Assembly (NCBI GenBank): GCA_021151835.1
Contig: JAGKWO010000004.1
Coordinates: 62,001 to 126,000, forward strand
Source of the DNA: Gammaproteobacteria bacterium
Lineage (GTDB): Bacteria; Pseudomonadota; Gammaproteobacteria; Pseudomonadales; Cellvibrionaceae
Length of the DNA: 64,000 nt
Direction of reading: 5' to 3'
In this document: one piece after another, positions 36,894-46,740 of the stretch
Position numbering within the stretch: position 1 is the first letter of the stretch
How the letters are laid out: every line of letters starts with the position of its first letter
Position numbers and translations under genes: made by a program
The notes under the pieces: model-generated
Databases searched by the model: none
What the model was told of the DNA's origin: nothing
The model's input: only the letters and a program-made list of their open reading frames with translations

Positions 36894-37141
36894 GGGGCTC
36901 ACGGTGATTTCCTCGAAGGTATTGTCGGGCGACTGGAATGGTGGTCAGTCAGGCCCAGTTTATAAGTGCGTCAAAGCCAAAATTCTGAGGCACATCAAAT
37001 CGGCGCGCATTATAGCTGCAATAACCCTACAGGCGAAGTGCGTATTGTGTAGCTTTCCTATCGCTGTCGCGATTTGACCCCTTTCCATCTACTGTTATGC
37101 TTATCACTCAGACTTATACCCCGATAAGGCTTTCATCCGTT

Positions 37142-39190
37142 ATGGAATATAACAGCGTCACCTTCGTTGCCTACTTCAGTGCTGCCGTCGTGGCCATGCT
37201 GCTGACGTTGACCTATCTATTCCAATTGACGCGCAAACAGAAAACCTGGATTTTTTCGGCAGCCGCAGCGGTGCATACCCTACACCTCGGGACTATTGCG
37301 CTGTCTTTCTCGGATTACTCCATTCCACTGTATTTACTGATTATATTTGAATATTTGCACTTCAATGCCTGGGTTTTTTGTATCGGCTTAAGCGTTAAAC
37401 ACAACACCCAGCGCAAACAATTGCCGGCCAGCATGCAATTGCTCTTTAGCGGTGGCTGGCCGATTACCGCCTTGGCAATTGCCATGCTATTTATTCCCAA
37501 TATGAACCAGGCGGGTTTATCTGTCTGGTTTGCACTGGGCCTCGCGGTAATCGCATTGGTTAGTGTGGAACAACTTTATCGTTTTGCCGCCGAAAATGAT
37601 CGCCAGATCAAATTGTTGTGTATGAACCTGGCGGCCATTTTCCTATACGACATTTATCTATTCACCCATGCCCTGATTTTTAAAGGCCTGGACCCAATGC
37701 TATGGCAGTCGCGCGCGGCGGTATCAATCGCCACCTGTCTGTTTATGGCGTTAGGCGGACTGCTGTTACTCCAGCGCGCGGAGCGGCCAGCAAACTTCAA
37801 CCTCTCACGGCCAATCGCCTTCTATACCACGTCGCTGGTAGGTGTCGGAATTTTGATCACCGTGCTGTCATTGGGCGGTTATTATGTTCGCTTATACGGC
37901 GGTAATTGGGGGACTGTTTTCTACAGCCTGCTGCTCGCCGGTGCGATTCTGCTGATCGCCACCGTATTTGTTTCCAGTCGTATCCGCATGAAATTATCGG
38001 TGCTGATCAATAAGCATTTGTTCCGTTACAAATACGATTATCGCAACGAATGGCTGCGCCTCATCAATTACCTGGCCCAACCGGCCGAGGCGAGCGAAGT
38101 CAACCAACGCGCCTTTTTTGCAGTGGCTTCTACCACCAAAGCGCCGAGCGGCGCTATCTGGCTGCGCAAGCAAGGGTTTTACGAACCGGTTTACCGGGCC
38201 AATCTACCCGGCTTTGTAGATTTACAGGAAGAGCCGGTCGATAGCCCTTTCTGTCGGGCGTTTATTGAATCGGAATGGGTTTTCATTCCCGACAATGGCG
38301 ATAACCAGGCGTTGGGCCAACACAATGAATTGTTGCCTGCATGGATCCATAACATTCCCGATTTATGGTTGCTGTTCCCGCTCATTGTGGGGGAAGAGCT
38401 CGTCGGTTTCATGGCTCTGACCAAACCCGGCGGCGATGAAACCCTGACCTGGGAAGACCTGGACTTGCTCAAAACCATGGGCCGCCAGGTCGCGAGTTAT
38501 CTCAAACGGCACCAGCAAGCCGAGCAATTAGTGGAAGGCCGCCAATTTGATACCTACAACAAACTGGTCGCCTTTATTATCCATGACCTCAACAACCTTA
38601 TCGCGCAACAAGCACTCGTGGTGCGCAACGCGGAGAAACATAAAGGCAACCCGGCGTTTATTGAAGACGCGATTAAAACCATCAGCAATTCCGTTGATCG
38701 CATGAATAATCTGCTGAAAAAATTACGCCGCGACGATTCCGATCTGGTCAAACGCCTATCAATTACCGATGTAGTCACCCAGGCCGTACAAGAATGCCAA
38801 CAGCGCAGCAGCCCGAAATTGACGGCCGAAATTGAAGCCAGCCATCGCACCATTAACGCCGACCAGGTACGGTTGGTAATGACCATCACCAACTTCATTA
38901 AAAATGCCCAGGAAGCCACGCCAGACAATGGCACCGTTCATGTTACACTGCGCGTCCAAAATCATTGGGCCATTATCATCATTGAAGATACAGGCTCAGG
39001 CATGGACTGGGATTTCATTCACAACCGATTATTTAAACCCTTCGAAACAACCAAATCCGGTAAAGGCATGGGTATCGGTGTTTATCTCTCACGCGAATAC
39101 ATTAGCGAATTGAGTGGTACGCTGAATGTTGCCAGTGAAGTAGGCGAAGGCACAGTTATCACCATCACCCTGCCATTGAATAAGGATTAG
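37142..39190 (+). CDS. prsK: PEP-CTERM system histidine kinase PrsK
   Basis: PrsK is the sensor kinase partner of PrsR in exosortase/PEP-CTERM bacteria. Up to eight membrane helices span about residues 5-280, followed by a GAF-like domain (about 320-460). The kinase core has the phosphorylatable His in FIIHDLNNL (about 481) and the ATP-binding boxes NFIKNAQEA, EDTGSGMDW and GKGMGIGVYLSREYI. The HDLNN form of the H-box is characteristic of PrsK. ATG 37142 starts directly before the first helix; ATG 37097 is an alternative 15 codons upstream. prsR begins nine bases after the stop. Confidence 0.92.
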   Translation: MEYNSVTFVAYFSAAVVAMLLTLTYLFQLTRKQKTWIFSAAAAVHTLHLGTIALSFSDYSIPLYLLIIFEYLHFNAWVFCIGLSVKHNTQRKQLPASMQLLFSGGWPITALAIAMLFIPNMNQAGLSVWFALGLAVIALVSVEQLYRFAAENDRQIKLLCMNLAAIFLYDIYLFTHALIFKGLDPMLWQSRAAVSIATCLFMALGGLLLLQRAERPANFNLSRPIAFYTTSLVGVGILITVLSLGGYYVRLYGGNWGTVFYSLLLAGAILLIATVFVSSRIRMKLSVLINKHLFRYKYDYRNEWLRLINYLAQPAEASEVNQRAFFAVASTTKAPSGAIWLRKQGFYEPVYRANLPGFVDLQEEPVDSPFCRAFIESEWVFIPDNGDNQALGQHNELLPAWIHNIPDLWLLFPLIVGEELVGFMALTKPGGDETLTWEDLDLLKTMGRQVASYLKRHQQAEQLVEGRQFDTYNKLVAFIIHDLNNLIAQQALVVRNAEKHKGNPAFIEDAIKTISNSVDRMNNLLKKLRRDDSDLVKRLSITDVVTQAVQECQQRSSPKLTAEIEASHRTINADQVRLVMTITNFIKNAQEATPDNGTVHVTLRVQNHWAIIIIEDTGSGMDWDFIHNRLFKPFETTKSGKGMGIGVYLSREYISELSGTLNVASEVGEGTVITITLPLNKD

Positions 39191-39199
39191 CGGGATCGC

Positions 39200-40597
39200 A
39201 TGAGCAAATCAACCTCCACCAAACCAATACTCCTGATTGTTGAAGATGACACCGGCCTGCAAAGTCAGTTGCGCTGGCACTTTGACCAATACGAAACCGT
39301 TGTTGCCGATAACCGCCAGGATGCCATTGCCGCCTTGCGCTTGCACGAAGCGCCGGTGATTATCCAGGATCTGGGTTTACCTCCCGACGAAGACGGGGTT
39401 GATGAAGGCTTTAAGTGTATCCAGGACATCTTACGCATTGCCCCGAACAGTAAAATTATTGTGATGACCGGGAAAACCGACCATGAAAATGCCCTGCGGG
39501 CCGTCGCAATGGGCGCTTATGATTTCTATCAAAAACCTGTCGACCCAAACACCCTCGATTTGATTGTCCAACGCGCATTCCATATTTTTGAACTGGAAGA
39601 TTACAACCGCCGCATTAGTATCTCCCAGCAGGCCCCGCTGGAAGGGTTAATCACCAATGATCCGCAAATGCTGAAAATTTGCCGACAATTGGAAAAAATT
39701 TCCCCCACTACCGTCACCTGCACGTTGTTGGGTGAAAGCGGCACCGGTAAAGAAGTCATGGCGCGCGCCATCCACCAACTCAGCCCGCGCAAAAATAAAC
39801 GTTTTGTTGCCATCAATTGTGCCGCTGTGCCTGAAAACCTGATCGAAAGTGAACTTTTCGGTTACGAAAAAGGCGCGTTCACCGGCGCGAACAAAACCAC
39901 CATCGGAAAAATAGAAACTGCGCACGAAGGCACCTTGTTTCTCGATGAAATTGGTGACATGCCTCTCAATTTGCAAGCAAAGCTTTTGCGCTTTTTACAA
40001 GAACGGGTTATTGAGCGTGTCGGCGGAAGAGCTGAAATTTCTGTTGATGTCAGGGTCATCTGTGCAACCAACAAAAATCTGGAAGCCATGGTGCACGACG
40101 GCAGTTTTCGCGAGGATCTTTTCTATCGAATCTGCGAGATGACAGTCAATATCCCTCCTTTGCGTAACCGCCTGGGTGACAAAGTATTGCTGGCGCGCCA
40201 CTTCAAATTGCAGTTTGCCAAGGAGCATGGGCAAAACGTCACTGGCTTTACGCCTGATGCCATAGCAGCTATCGAAAACTATACCTGGCCAGGCAATATT
40301 CGGGAAATGGAAAACAAAATAAAGCGTGCTGTCATCATGACCGATGGCAAACACATCACGCGTGAAGATTTAGGTTTGGCAGAAGCAGGAGAGCTATCGC
40401 TCAATTTGCGTCACGTCCGGCAAGAAGCAGAACGGGGAGCCATATTACGCGCGTTGAGCATGACGGATAACAATATTTCAGCGGCCGCCAAATTGCTTGG
40501 CGTCACACGCCCGACCTTTTATGACCTGATTAAAAAATACGACATGAACCAACAATATTTGATAAACAACAATGAGCAAGAAAAAAATAACGATTAA
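39200..40597 (+). CDS. prsR: PEP-CTERM system sigma-54 response regulator PrsR
   Basis: PrsR is an NtrC-type transcription activator. The 465-aa protein has a receiver domain with Asp57 (IIQDLG), an unusually long PPDEDGVDEG loop and Lys112 (YQKPVD). A sigma-54-interaction AAA+ domain follows, with Walker A GESGTGKE (178-185), the sigma-54 contact GAFTGA (225-230) and Walker B LFLDE. It ends with a Fis-type helix-turn-helix (NISAAAKLLGVTRPTFYDL). It is co-transcribed with prsK. The -24/-12 promoter of the PEP-CTERM gene 1.5 kb downstream is its most obvious target. Confidence 0.94.
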   Translation: MSKSTSTKPILLIVEDDTGLQSQLRWHFDQYETVVADNRQDAIAALRLHEAPVIIQDLGLPPDEDGVDEGFKCIQDILRIAPNSKIIVMTGKTDHENALRAVAMGAYDFYQKPVDPNTLDLIVQRAFHIFELEDYNRRISISQQAPLEGLITNDPQMLKICRQLEKISPTTVTCTLLGESGTGKEVMARAIHQLSPRKNKRFVAINCAAVPENLIESELFGYEKGAFTGANKTTIGKIETAHEGTLFLDEIGDMPLNLQAKLLRFLQERVIERVGGRAEISVDVRVICATNKNLEAMVHDGSFREDLFYRICEMTVNIPPLRNRLGDKVLLARHFKLQFAKEHGQNVTGFTPDAIAAIENYTWPGNIREMENKIKRAVIMTDGKHITREDLGLAEAGELSLNLRHVRQEAERGAILRALSMTDNNISAAAKLLGVTRPTFYDLIKKYDMNQQYLINNNEQEKNND

Positions 40598-40820
40598 AGA
40601 GTGCCTATCTGAGGCAGGTGCTACGGAGCAACTAATAAAAAGCTATATGGAAACCCGGCAACAAACAACACAGTTGTCACTTTACATCCAATACAACTCT
40701 CAATTTTGAGAAAAGTTGCGCAGGGATTACAGATTGCAATCATCCACTGCTAACAATCTACTTTACTGTGCTTTCTGGCGCGCTAATACCTCAGCGTATG
40801 ACTTATAAATTCAGGAAACA

Positions 40821-41919
<1,099 letters not shown>

Positions 41920-41921
<2 letters not shown>

Positions 41922-41935
41922 TTACCGTAGTAATT
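41920..41935. promoter_or_regulatory. Candidate activator site (PrsR?) upstream of the sigma-54 promoter
   Basis: AATTAC-CGTA-GTAATT is a perfect 6-4-6 dyad centred about 125 bp upstream of the -24 element, a usual enhancer distance. It overlaps the stop of the lipoprotein gene. Assignment to PrsR is inference from position only. Confidence 0.3.
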
Positions 41936-41946
41936 CGTACGCTGAT

Positions 41947-41984
41947 TGGCGACACCTTTTTTACAAAAAAATGTCGCCATTCTT
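41947..41984 (+). terminator. Intrinsic terminator after the polyserine lipoprotein gene
   Basis: TGGCGACA (41947-41954) pairs with TGTCGCCA (41972-41979) around an inner T6/A7 stem and is followed by TTCTTT. Confidence 0.8.
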
Positions 41985-42050
41985 TACACATTATGGGAAA
42001 TAGCTCACAAAAAAAATCGCAACCCTTTGTTTTATATAGATAAAAATACA

Positions 42051-42066
42051 TGGCACAGATAATGCT
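42051..42066 (+). promoter_or_regulatory. Sigma-54 (-24/-12) promoter of the PEP-CTERM gene
   Basis: TGGCAC-AGATA-ATGCT carries a perfect -24 hexamer and the invariant GC of the -12 element at the exact spacing. It is 53 bases before the ATG. An RpoN activator gene, prsR, lies 1.5 kb upstream. Confidence 0.88.
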
Positions 42067-42118
42067 AATTTTACTAAGCTTTTAGCATTCACTCACATCC
42101 ACACGGAAGGATATTGTC

Positions 42119-42865
42119 ATGAAATTAACATTTAAAGCGTTACTCGCCAGCAGCGCGCTGGTTTTTGCTTCTGCCAGTTCCCAAGCAGCATTACTCTCAA
42201 TTAACTTCAGCACTGATGCAAATGCTGAAGCAAATTTTTTGTCCTCGCTGGTTGGTACCAAAGCAACTGAAACATTCAATGGCTTAGGCGGTGCTTATGA
42301 AAGCATTGGCGCCGGAGACCAAAACAAGTGGGAAAATCGCAGTAGCGTATTCAACACTGCCGTTGGTACCTTCAAGCTAGTTACCCCTGGCCAAGTAGCT
42401 GGCAATCCACACAACGACCAATTAATGATCGAAAGCAGCAAAACCGGTGAATTCGGTCGCCAATCTTTGGCAAGCAACAACAAAGATTTCTGGTTGGACA
42501 GCAATGATGCCGAACTGGTTACCTGGACTTTCGGTGCACCATTGTCCGGTAGCTTCAACGCGTTTGGCTTTTACATTTCTGATGCTACTGACCAAGGCGC
42601 AACCCTGACCTTGAAATTCACCAACGGCACTTCAACCCAAGTGACCATTCCTGCTTTCAGCAGCAATGGCAATGTTGGTTATGTAACAATCAAAAGTAGC
42701 GAAAACATTCTGGGCGGCGTACTGGAATTCATTAATAGCAACAACCACGATGGTTGGGGTATTGATGATGTAACAGTAGGTACCGTACCAGAGCCAAGCA
42801 CCCTGCTGTTAATGGGTCTGGGTCTGCTGGGTTTAGGTGCTGCGCGTCGTCGCAACGCTGCCTGA
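42119..42865 (+). CDS. PEP-CTERM sorting-domain protein
   Basis: This is an exported exosortase substrate of 248 aa. A signal peptide (LLASSALVFASASSQA) precedes a beta-rich domain (about 25-220) with GLGGAYES and NNHDGWGIDDVTV. The C-terminal sorting signal is complete: VPEPSTLLLMGLGLLGLG, then AARRRNAA. The Pro-Glu-Pro motif, hydrophobic helix and Arg cluster are those recognised by exosortase A. It is the only PEP-CTERM protein seen in the window. AAGGA precedes the ATG. It is a single-gene unit between a sigma-54 promoter and an intrinsic terminator, immediately before xrtA. Confidence 0.94.
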   Translation: MKLTFKALLASSALVFASASSQAALLSINFSTDANAEANFLSSLVGTKATETFNGLGGAYESIGAGDQNKWENRSSVFNTAVGTFKLVTPGQVAGNPHNDQLMIESSKTGEFGRQSLASNNKDFWLDSNDAELVTWTFGAPLSGSFNAFGFYISDATDQGATLTLKFTNGTSTQVTIPAFSSNGNVGYVTIKSSENILGGVLEFINSNNHDGWGIDDVTVGTVPEPSTLLLMGLGLLGLGAARRRNAA

Positions 42866-42888
42866 CCCAAATACAGACAACGTATTAA

Positions 42889-42923
42889 GAAAAGCCGGCA
42901 CGAATGTGCCGGCTTTTCTTTTT
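42889..42923 (+). terminator. Intrinsic terminator after the PEP-CTERM gene
   Basis: A 13-bp perfect stem (GAAAAGCCGGCAC / GTGCCGGCTTTTC, loop GAAT) is followed by a T-rich tract. It isolates the PEP-CTERM gene from xrtA. Confidence 0.9.
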
Positions 42924-42984
42924 ACTTCATAAGACTAACTATAAAAAGTAATACGCTTAAGGTAACATTTGGAAAAATTTCCGC

Positions 42985-44439
42985 ATGGATTCCCGCATGG
43001 AAGTCTCTCATCCAAATACGCCTCATATCCGGTATTGGTATTCAAAACTAATTCCCTCAGCATTGATCTTGCTGGCGGCATTCCTTTATTTTGAAACCAC
43101 CCATGCACTTTTTGTTCGCTGGGTAAAATGGGATGAAAGCCTTTCTCATGGTTTAATTATCGTTGGCTTATTTTTTTATTTTTTGTTTGCCTCATCCCCG
43201 ATCAACGCACAAAAAGATTCTTTTCCTATACGGCTCCTAACGCTCCTCGCGCTCGGTTGCAGTTCCGTAACCTGGTATTTTTCCAATCTTATCAATTTGC
43301 AAATCATTGAACAGTTATCATTGCTGTCAATTATGGTTATTTTGTTCATGGCAGTCTTTGGCATGCACGCATTAAAGCAACATATAAGCCTGTTTTTGCT
43401 GCTAATTTTTACGATTCCAGTCTGGGACCAATTAACCGACCCGTTAGTGAATCTTAGCGGGCTCATCGTAGGCAAAATGGTTCGCCTGATTGGACTGCCT
43501 GCAGTAATAGACAGCAATAGTATTTTTATACCGTTTGGCGAAATTGTTATTGCCGATGGCTGTTCAGGCTTACGTTACCTAACCATTTCCCTTGCTATCG
43601 CCTACATTATTAGTTATTTAAATGGCTATTCCCTGAAGAGACTTTTTGTAGCACTAATTATTGCAACAGTTGTTGGGCTTGCAGCCAATTGGCTGCGTAT
43701 TTTTATCCTTGTTATCGTCGGATATGAATCGCAGATGCAAAGCTCGCTAATGAAAGATCATGAATATTTTGGCTGGGTTCTTTTTGCAATTATCCTCTTT
43801 CCCGCGATTTATTTTGCTCCCGTTGTAAAACCATCACCCAGACCAAATGCAGCCCCCAATTCCAGGCCAAAACTGGTTGCGGCAATAGCACTATTAAGCC
43901 TCGGCCCCTTGCTTAATCTTTTTTTGACTGTTAATCCGGTTGTAGCAACGATTGGCAGCGGGATACCGCATGAGTACTCCCCGATTCCGGAAAACAGAAT
44001 GCCGATTAAGGTTGAATTGCCATCAGCCGATAAAACTGAAAATGCGGTCGACCCGAATCAGGTTTATATTCAAATTAGCCAGTACCAACGAAAACACAGT
44101 GATGAGAAACTCGTTCCCTACATCCCAAGGCTGTATGACCATGTAACATGGTCTCTGATCTCAAAAAAGAAAGCCGATGATAATTACGGGCTTAACATAC
44201 AAATATTTCGCAACAAACATAGCGGTATAATTATCGCCCAAAGCCAATGGTTTAATGTGGCAACAATGCAAACCAGTAATTATACAGTGGCAAAATTTTT
44301 ACAAATCCCGGCAATTATTTCCGGGAAGAATAATTTCACCATCTATACCTTGCAAAGTATTTGCAGTACATCGAGTTGCTCCAACGAGATAAGTAACATA
44401 CTGAATCTAAGCAAGATTCTAATCGCTAAACACAACTAA
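42985..44439 (+). CDS. xrtA: Exosortase A (XrtA/EpsH type)
   Basis: XrtA is an inner-membrane cysteine transpeptidase-like enzyme thought to cleave PEP-CTERM signals and hand proteins to a surface polymer. The 484-aa protein has about eight helices. The exosortase triad is visible: Cys193 in DGCSGLRYL, Arg238 in NWLRIF and His259 in KDHEYFGW. A long extracytoplasmic C-terminal region (about 305-484) matches the EpsI-type (DUF3485) fusion of XrtA. ATG 42985 and ATG 42997 are both possible starts. It heads the plus-strand polysaccharide run and is followed by a glycosyltransferase after nine bases. Confidence 0.93.
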   Translation: MDSRMEVSHPNTPHIRYWYSKLIPSALILLAAFLYFETTHALFVRWVKWDESLSHGLIIVGLFFYFLFASSPINAQKDSFPIRLLTLLALGCSSVTWYFSNLINLQIIEQLSLLSIMVILFMAVFGMHALKQHISLFLLLIFTIPVWDQLTDPLVNLSGLIVGKMVRLIGLPAVIDSNSIFIPFGEIVIADGCSGLRYLTISLAIAYIISYLNGYSLKRLFVALIIATVVGLAANWLRIFILVIVGYESQMQSSLMKDHEYFGWVLFAIILFPAIYFAPVVKPSPRPNAAPNSRPKLVAAIALLSLGPLLNLFLTVNPVVATIGSGIPHEYSPIPENRMPIKVELPSADKTENAVDPNQVYIQISQYQRKHSDEKLVPYIPRLYDHVTWSLISKKKADDNYGLNIQIFRNKHSGIIIAQSQWFNVATMQTSNYTVAKFLQIPAIISGKNNFTIYTLQSICSTSSCSNEISNILNLSKILIAKHN

Positions 44440-44448
44440 GGAGTCAGA

Positions 44449-45588
44449 GTGGAAATTTTTTTCTGGTTAAGTAGCTTATTGGTTATCTACATATATATAG
44501 GCTACCCCGTACTCCTGAAATTTTTACCAAAGATATCGAAAAGCCCGGAACCTACAGGTGAATACCATCCAAATGTTACGGTGTTGATACCTGCATTCAA
44601 CGAAGAGAAACACATTGAAAGTACAATAAAAAACAAGCTCGACTCAAACTACCCGCAAGATAAGTTGCAAATTATTGTTATTTCAGATGAATCAGAAGAT
44701 GGCACTGATGAGATTGTCAAAGCGTATTCAGCAAAAGACTCACGCGTCACATTAATCAGGCAATCGCCAAGGCAAGGAAAAACAGCCGGGCTAAACCTCG
44801 CCATGCCCCATGCAAGTGGCGACATAATTGTATTTTCTGATGCAAACAGCCATTACCATCCCGATGCAATACAACATCTCGTCAATACGTTCCAGGATTC
44901 CGAAATCGGTTATGTCACCGGGAAAATGGTCTACGTCAATGAAGACGGAAGCCTCATTGGAGACGGTTGTAGCGCGTATATGAAATATGAAAATCATATG
45001 CGTAAACTGGAAACACAAACCGGATCAGTTGTTGGGGTAGACGGCGGAATAGATGCAATTCGTAAAGAGCTCTATCAGCCGATGAATGCTGATCAACTTC
45101 CTGACTTCGTTTTACCGCTAAAAGTAGTTACGCAGGGCAAAAGGGTTGCATATTGCGAGCAAGCCCTGTTAAACGAAGAATCACTCAGTTCCACCCAATC
45201 AGAATTCCGCATGCGGGTTCGCGTATCTTTACGCGCATATTGGGCGATGTGGGATATGAAACATCTCTTTAACCCATTCAAGTATCAATGGTTCAGCTTA
45301 CAAATTACTTCACACAAATTGCTGCGTTATTTAGCGTTCATTCCGCTTTTCATTGCATTTGTTAGCAATGGCCTGATTACCGGTGAAGGTGTTTTTTATA
45401 AAGCCACATTTATTGGGCAGATTGTGTTTTACAGTATGGCTGCATTTGTCGCCTTGAATGATGGTAGCAAGAACAAGCTTTTTGGGTTGGCTCATTATTT
45501 TTGTTTAATCAATATCGCCTCTGCGATGGCATTTATTAAATTTCTCAAGCGCGAGAAAATTGTTCTGTGGAAGCCGCGTGTAGGTTGA
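44449..45588 (+). CDS. Membrane-associated family 2 glycosyltransferase
   Basis: This 379-aa GT2 enzyme has an N-terminal membrane helix (about 3-22). The GT-A domain follows, with VTVLIPAFNEEKHIEST, the nucleotide-binding VISDESEDGTDEI, FSDANSHYHPDA (DxD-like) and a distal GVDGGIDAIRK block. Two or three C-terminal helices end it, a layout like processive or membrane-bound transferases (WcaA/IcaA-like). The GTG start at 44449 has AAGGAG at the right distance. It probably adds a sugar to the lipid-linked exopolysaccharide. Donor and acceptor unknown. Confidence 0.87.
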   Translation: MEIFFWLSSLLVIYIYIGYPVLLKFLPKISKSPEPTGEYHPNVTVLIPAFNEEKHIESTIKNKLDSNYPQDKLQIIVISDESEDGTDEIVKAYSAKDSRVTLIRQSPRQGKTAGLNLAMPHASGDIIVFSDANSHYHPDAIQHLVNTFQDSEIGYVTGKMVYVNEDGSLIGDGCSAYMKYENHMRKLETQTGSVVGVDGGIDAIRKELYQPMNADQLPDFVLPLKVVTQGKRVAYCEQALLNEESLSSTQSEFRMRVRVSLRAYWAMWDMKHLFNPFKYQWFSLQITSHKLLRYLAFIPLFIAFVSNGLITGEGVFYKATFIGQIVFYSMAAFVALNDGSKNKLFGLAHYFCLINIASAMAFIKFLKREKIVLWKPRVG

Positions 45589-45627
45589 GAAAGAATCCCT
45601 ATCAACTCTTTTGGAATTATCTAACTT

Positions 45628-46740
45628 GTGAATATTTTGTTCTTGGTGGATTCACTGCATAGCATTGCAGCAGGAAGTGAACGACAAATCTATAAATTGA
45701 TTGATGGCTTGGTTGCACAAGGGCATAACGTTAGCCTTAAGTTGCTAAGGCACACTGATTTCACTCGCCAATTAACAAATTTTCCCTGTACGCTGGACTC
45801 ATTGGACATCCATAGTATTTCCAGTGCCAATGCACTACGGACTATGATTAACCTCCGCAAGCAGATTGTTCAGCATCAGGTAGATATTATCCATGCATAT
45901 TTCCCCGACTCCTGCATACTTGCACCATTATTTTTAAAAACAAAAAAAAATGCACTGTTCACATCGCGCCGGGACATGGGATTAATTTATCAGGGCAAAC
46001 CTGCATGGATATATAGCCTGTTGGCAACACGTACCGATGCCGTAATTTCGAACTCAAAAGCCGTAAGCGATTTTATTGCAAAAAAAGAAAACCTGAGCGC
46101 ACAAAAAACCCGGGTCATATATAACGGTCTGGAGGAATATACTGTTACACCAGACAGTAGTTTTACTATATTCAACGGGGAAAACTCTATCAAATTAATC
46201 CTGGTGGCCAATATAAAACCCGTAAAACGAACGCTGGATGCGGTTATTGCCGTTACCCAACTTATTGAGGAAGGCCACAATCTGGAGCTGACACTGGTAG
46301 GCGAAAACCAAGACACGGATTATGTAGCAACTATTGTTGATGTTATCAATAAAACCGGTTCCAGCAATCGTATTCGATTGACAGGTTCGATCACCGAACC
46401 ACGCCGTCTTTTGCCTCAAGCGGATATTGGCTTGTTGGTATCAGAGTCGGAAGGTCTATCCAACACCATTATGGAATATATGCATGCAGGACTCCCCGTT
46501 ATTGCAACGAATGTTGGCGGCAATCCGGAGTTAGTTATTGACAAGCACACCGGGCTATTAATCGAAAAAGGTAATATTGAACAACTTAAGTCAGCAATTC
46601 TTTCTCTGGCGGCCAATAAAGAACTGCGCGCATCACTTGGGGCGGCAGGAAAATCACTTATCCAGAACGAGTTCTCTATTGTTGCTTTGATTTCAAAACA
46701 TGAAGCAATCTATACGAGCAAGAGCATACGCACACAATGA
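45628..46740 (+). CDS. Family 4 glycosyltransferase
   Basis: This 370-aa GT-B enzyme (GT4) has a Rossmann-type opening (ILFLVDSLHSIAAGSERQIY), the glycine-rich donor-side segment LILVANIKPVKRTLDAV and the retaining GT4 signature SESEGLSNTIMEYMHAGLP followed by VIATNVGGNPELV. GTG 45628 is the first start, with a weak ribosome-binding site. It overlaps the next gene by four bases (ATGA), so the two are translated together. It should build part of the repeat unit. Confidence 0.88.
   Translation: MNILFLVDSLHSIAAGSERQIYKLIDGLVAQGHNVSLKLLRHTDFTRQLTNFPCTLDSLDIHSISSANALRTMINLRKQIVQHQVDIIHAYFPDSCILAPLFLKTKKNALFTSRRDMGLIYQGKPAWIYSLLATRTDAVISNSKAVSDFIAKKENLSAQKTRVIYNGLEEYTVTPDSSFTIFNGENSIKLILVANIKPVKRTLDAVIAVTQLIEEGHNLELTLVGENQDTDYVATIVDVINKTGSSNRIRLTGSITEPRRLLPQADIGLLVSESEGLSNTIMEYMHAGLPVIATNVGGNPELVIDKHTGLLIEKGNIEQLKSAILSLAANKELRASLGAAGKSLIQNEFSIVALISKHEAIYTSKSIRTQ

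Noticed and set aside
42970..42985. TGGAAAAATTTCCGCA before xrtA as a sigma-54 promoter
   Set aside because: GG/GC spacing fits, but the -24 CAC is missing and transcription would start inside the coding region after ATG 42985.
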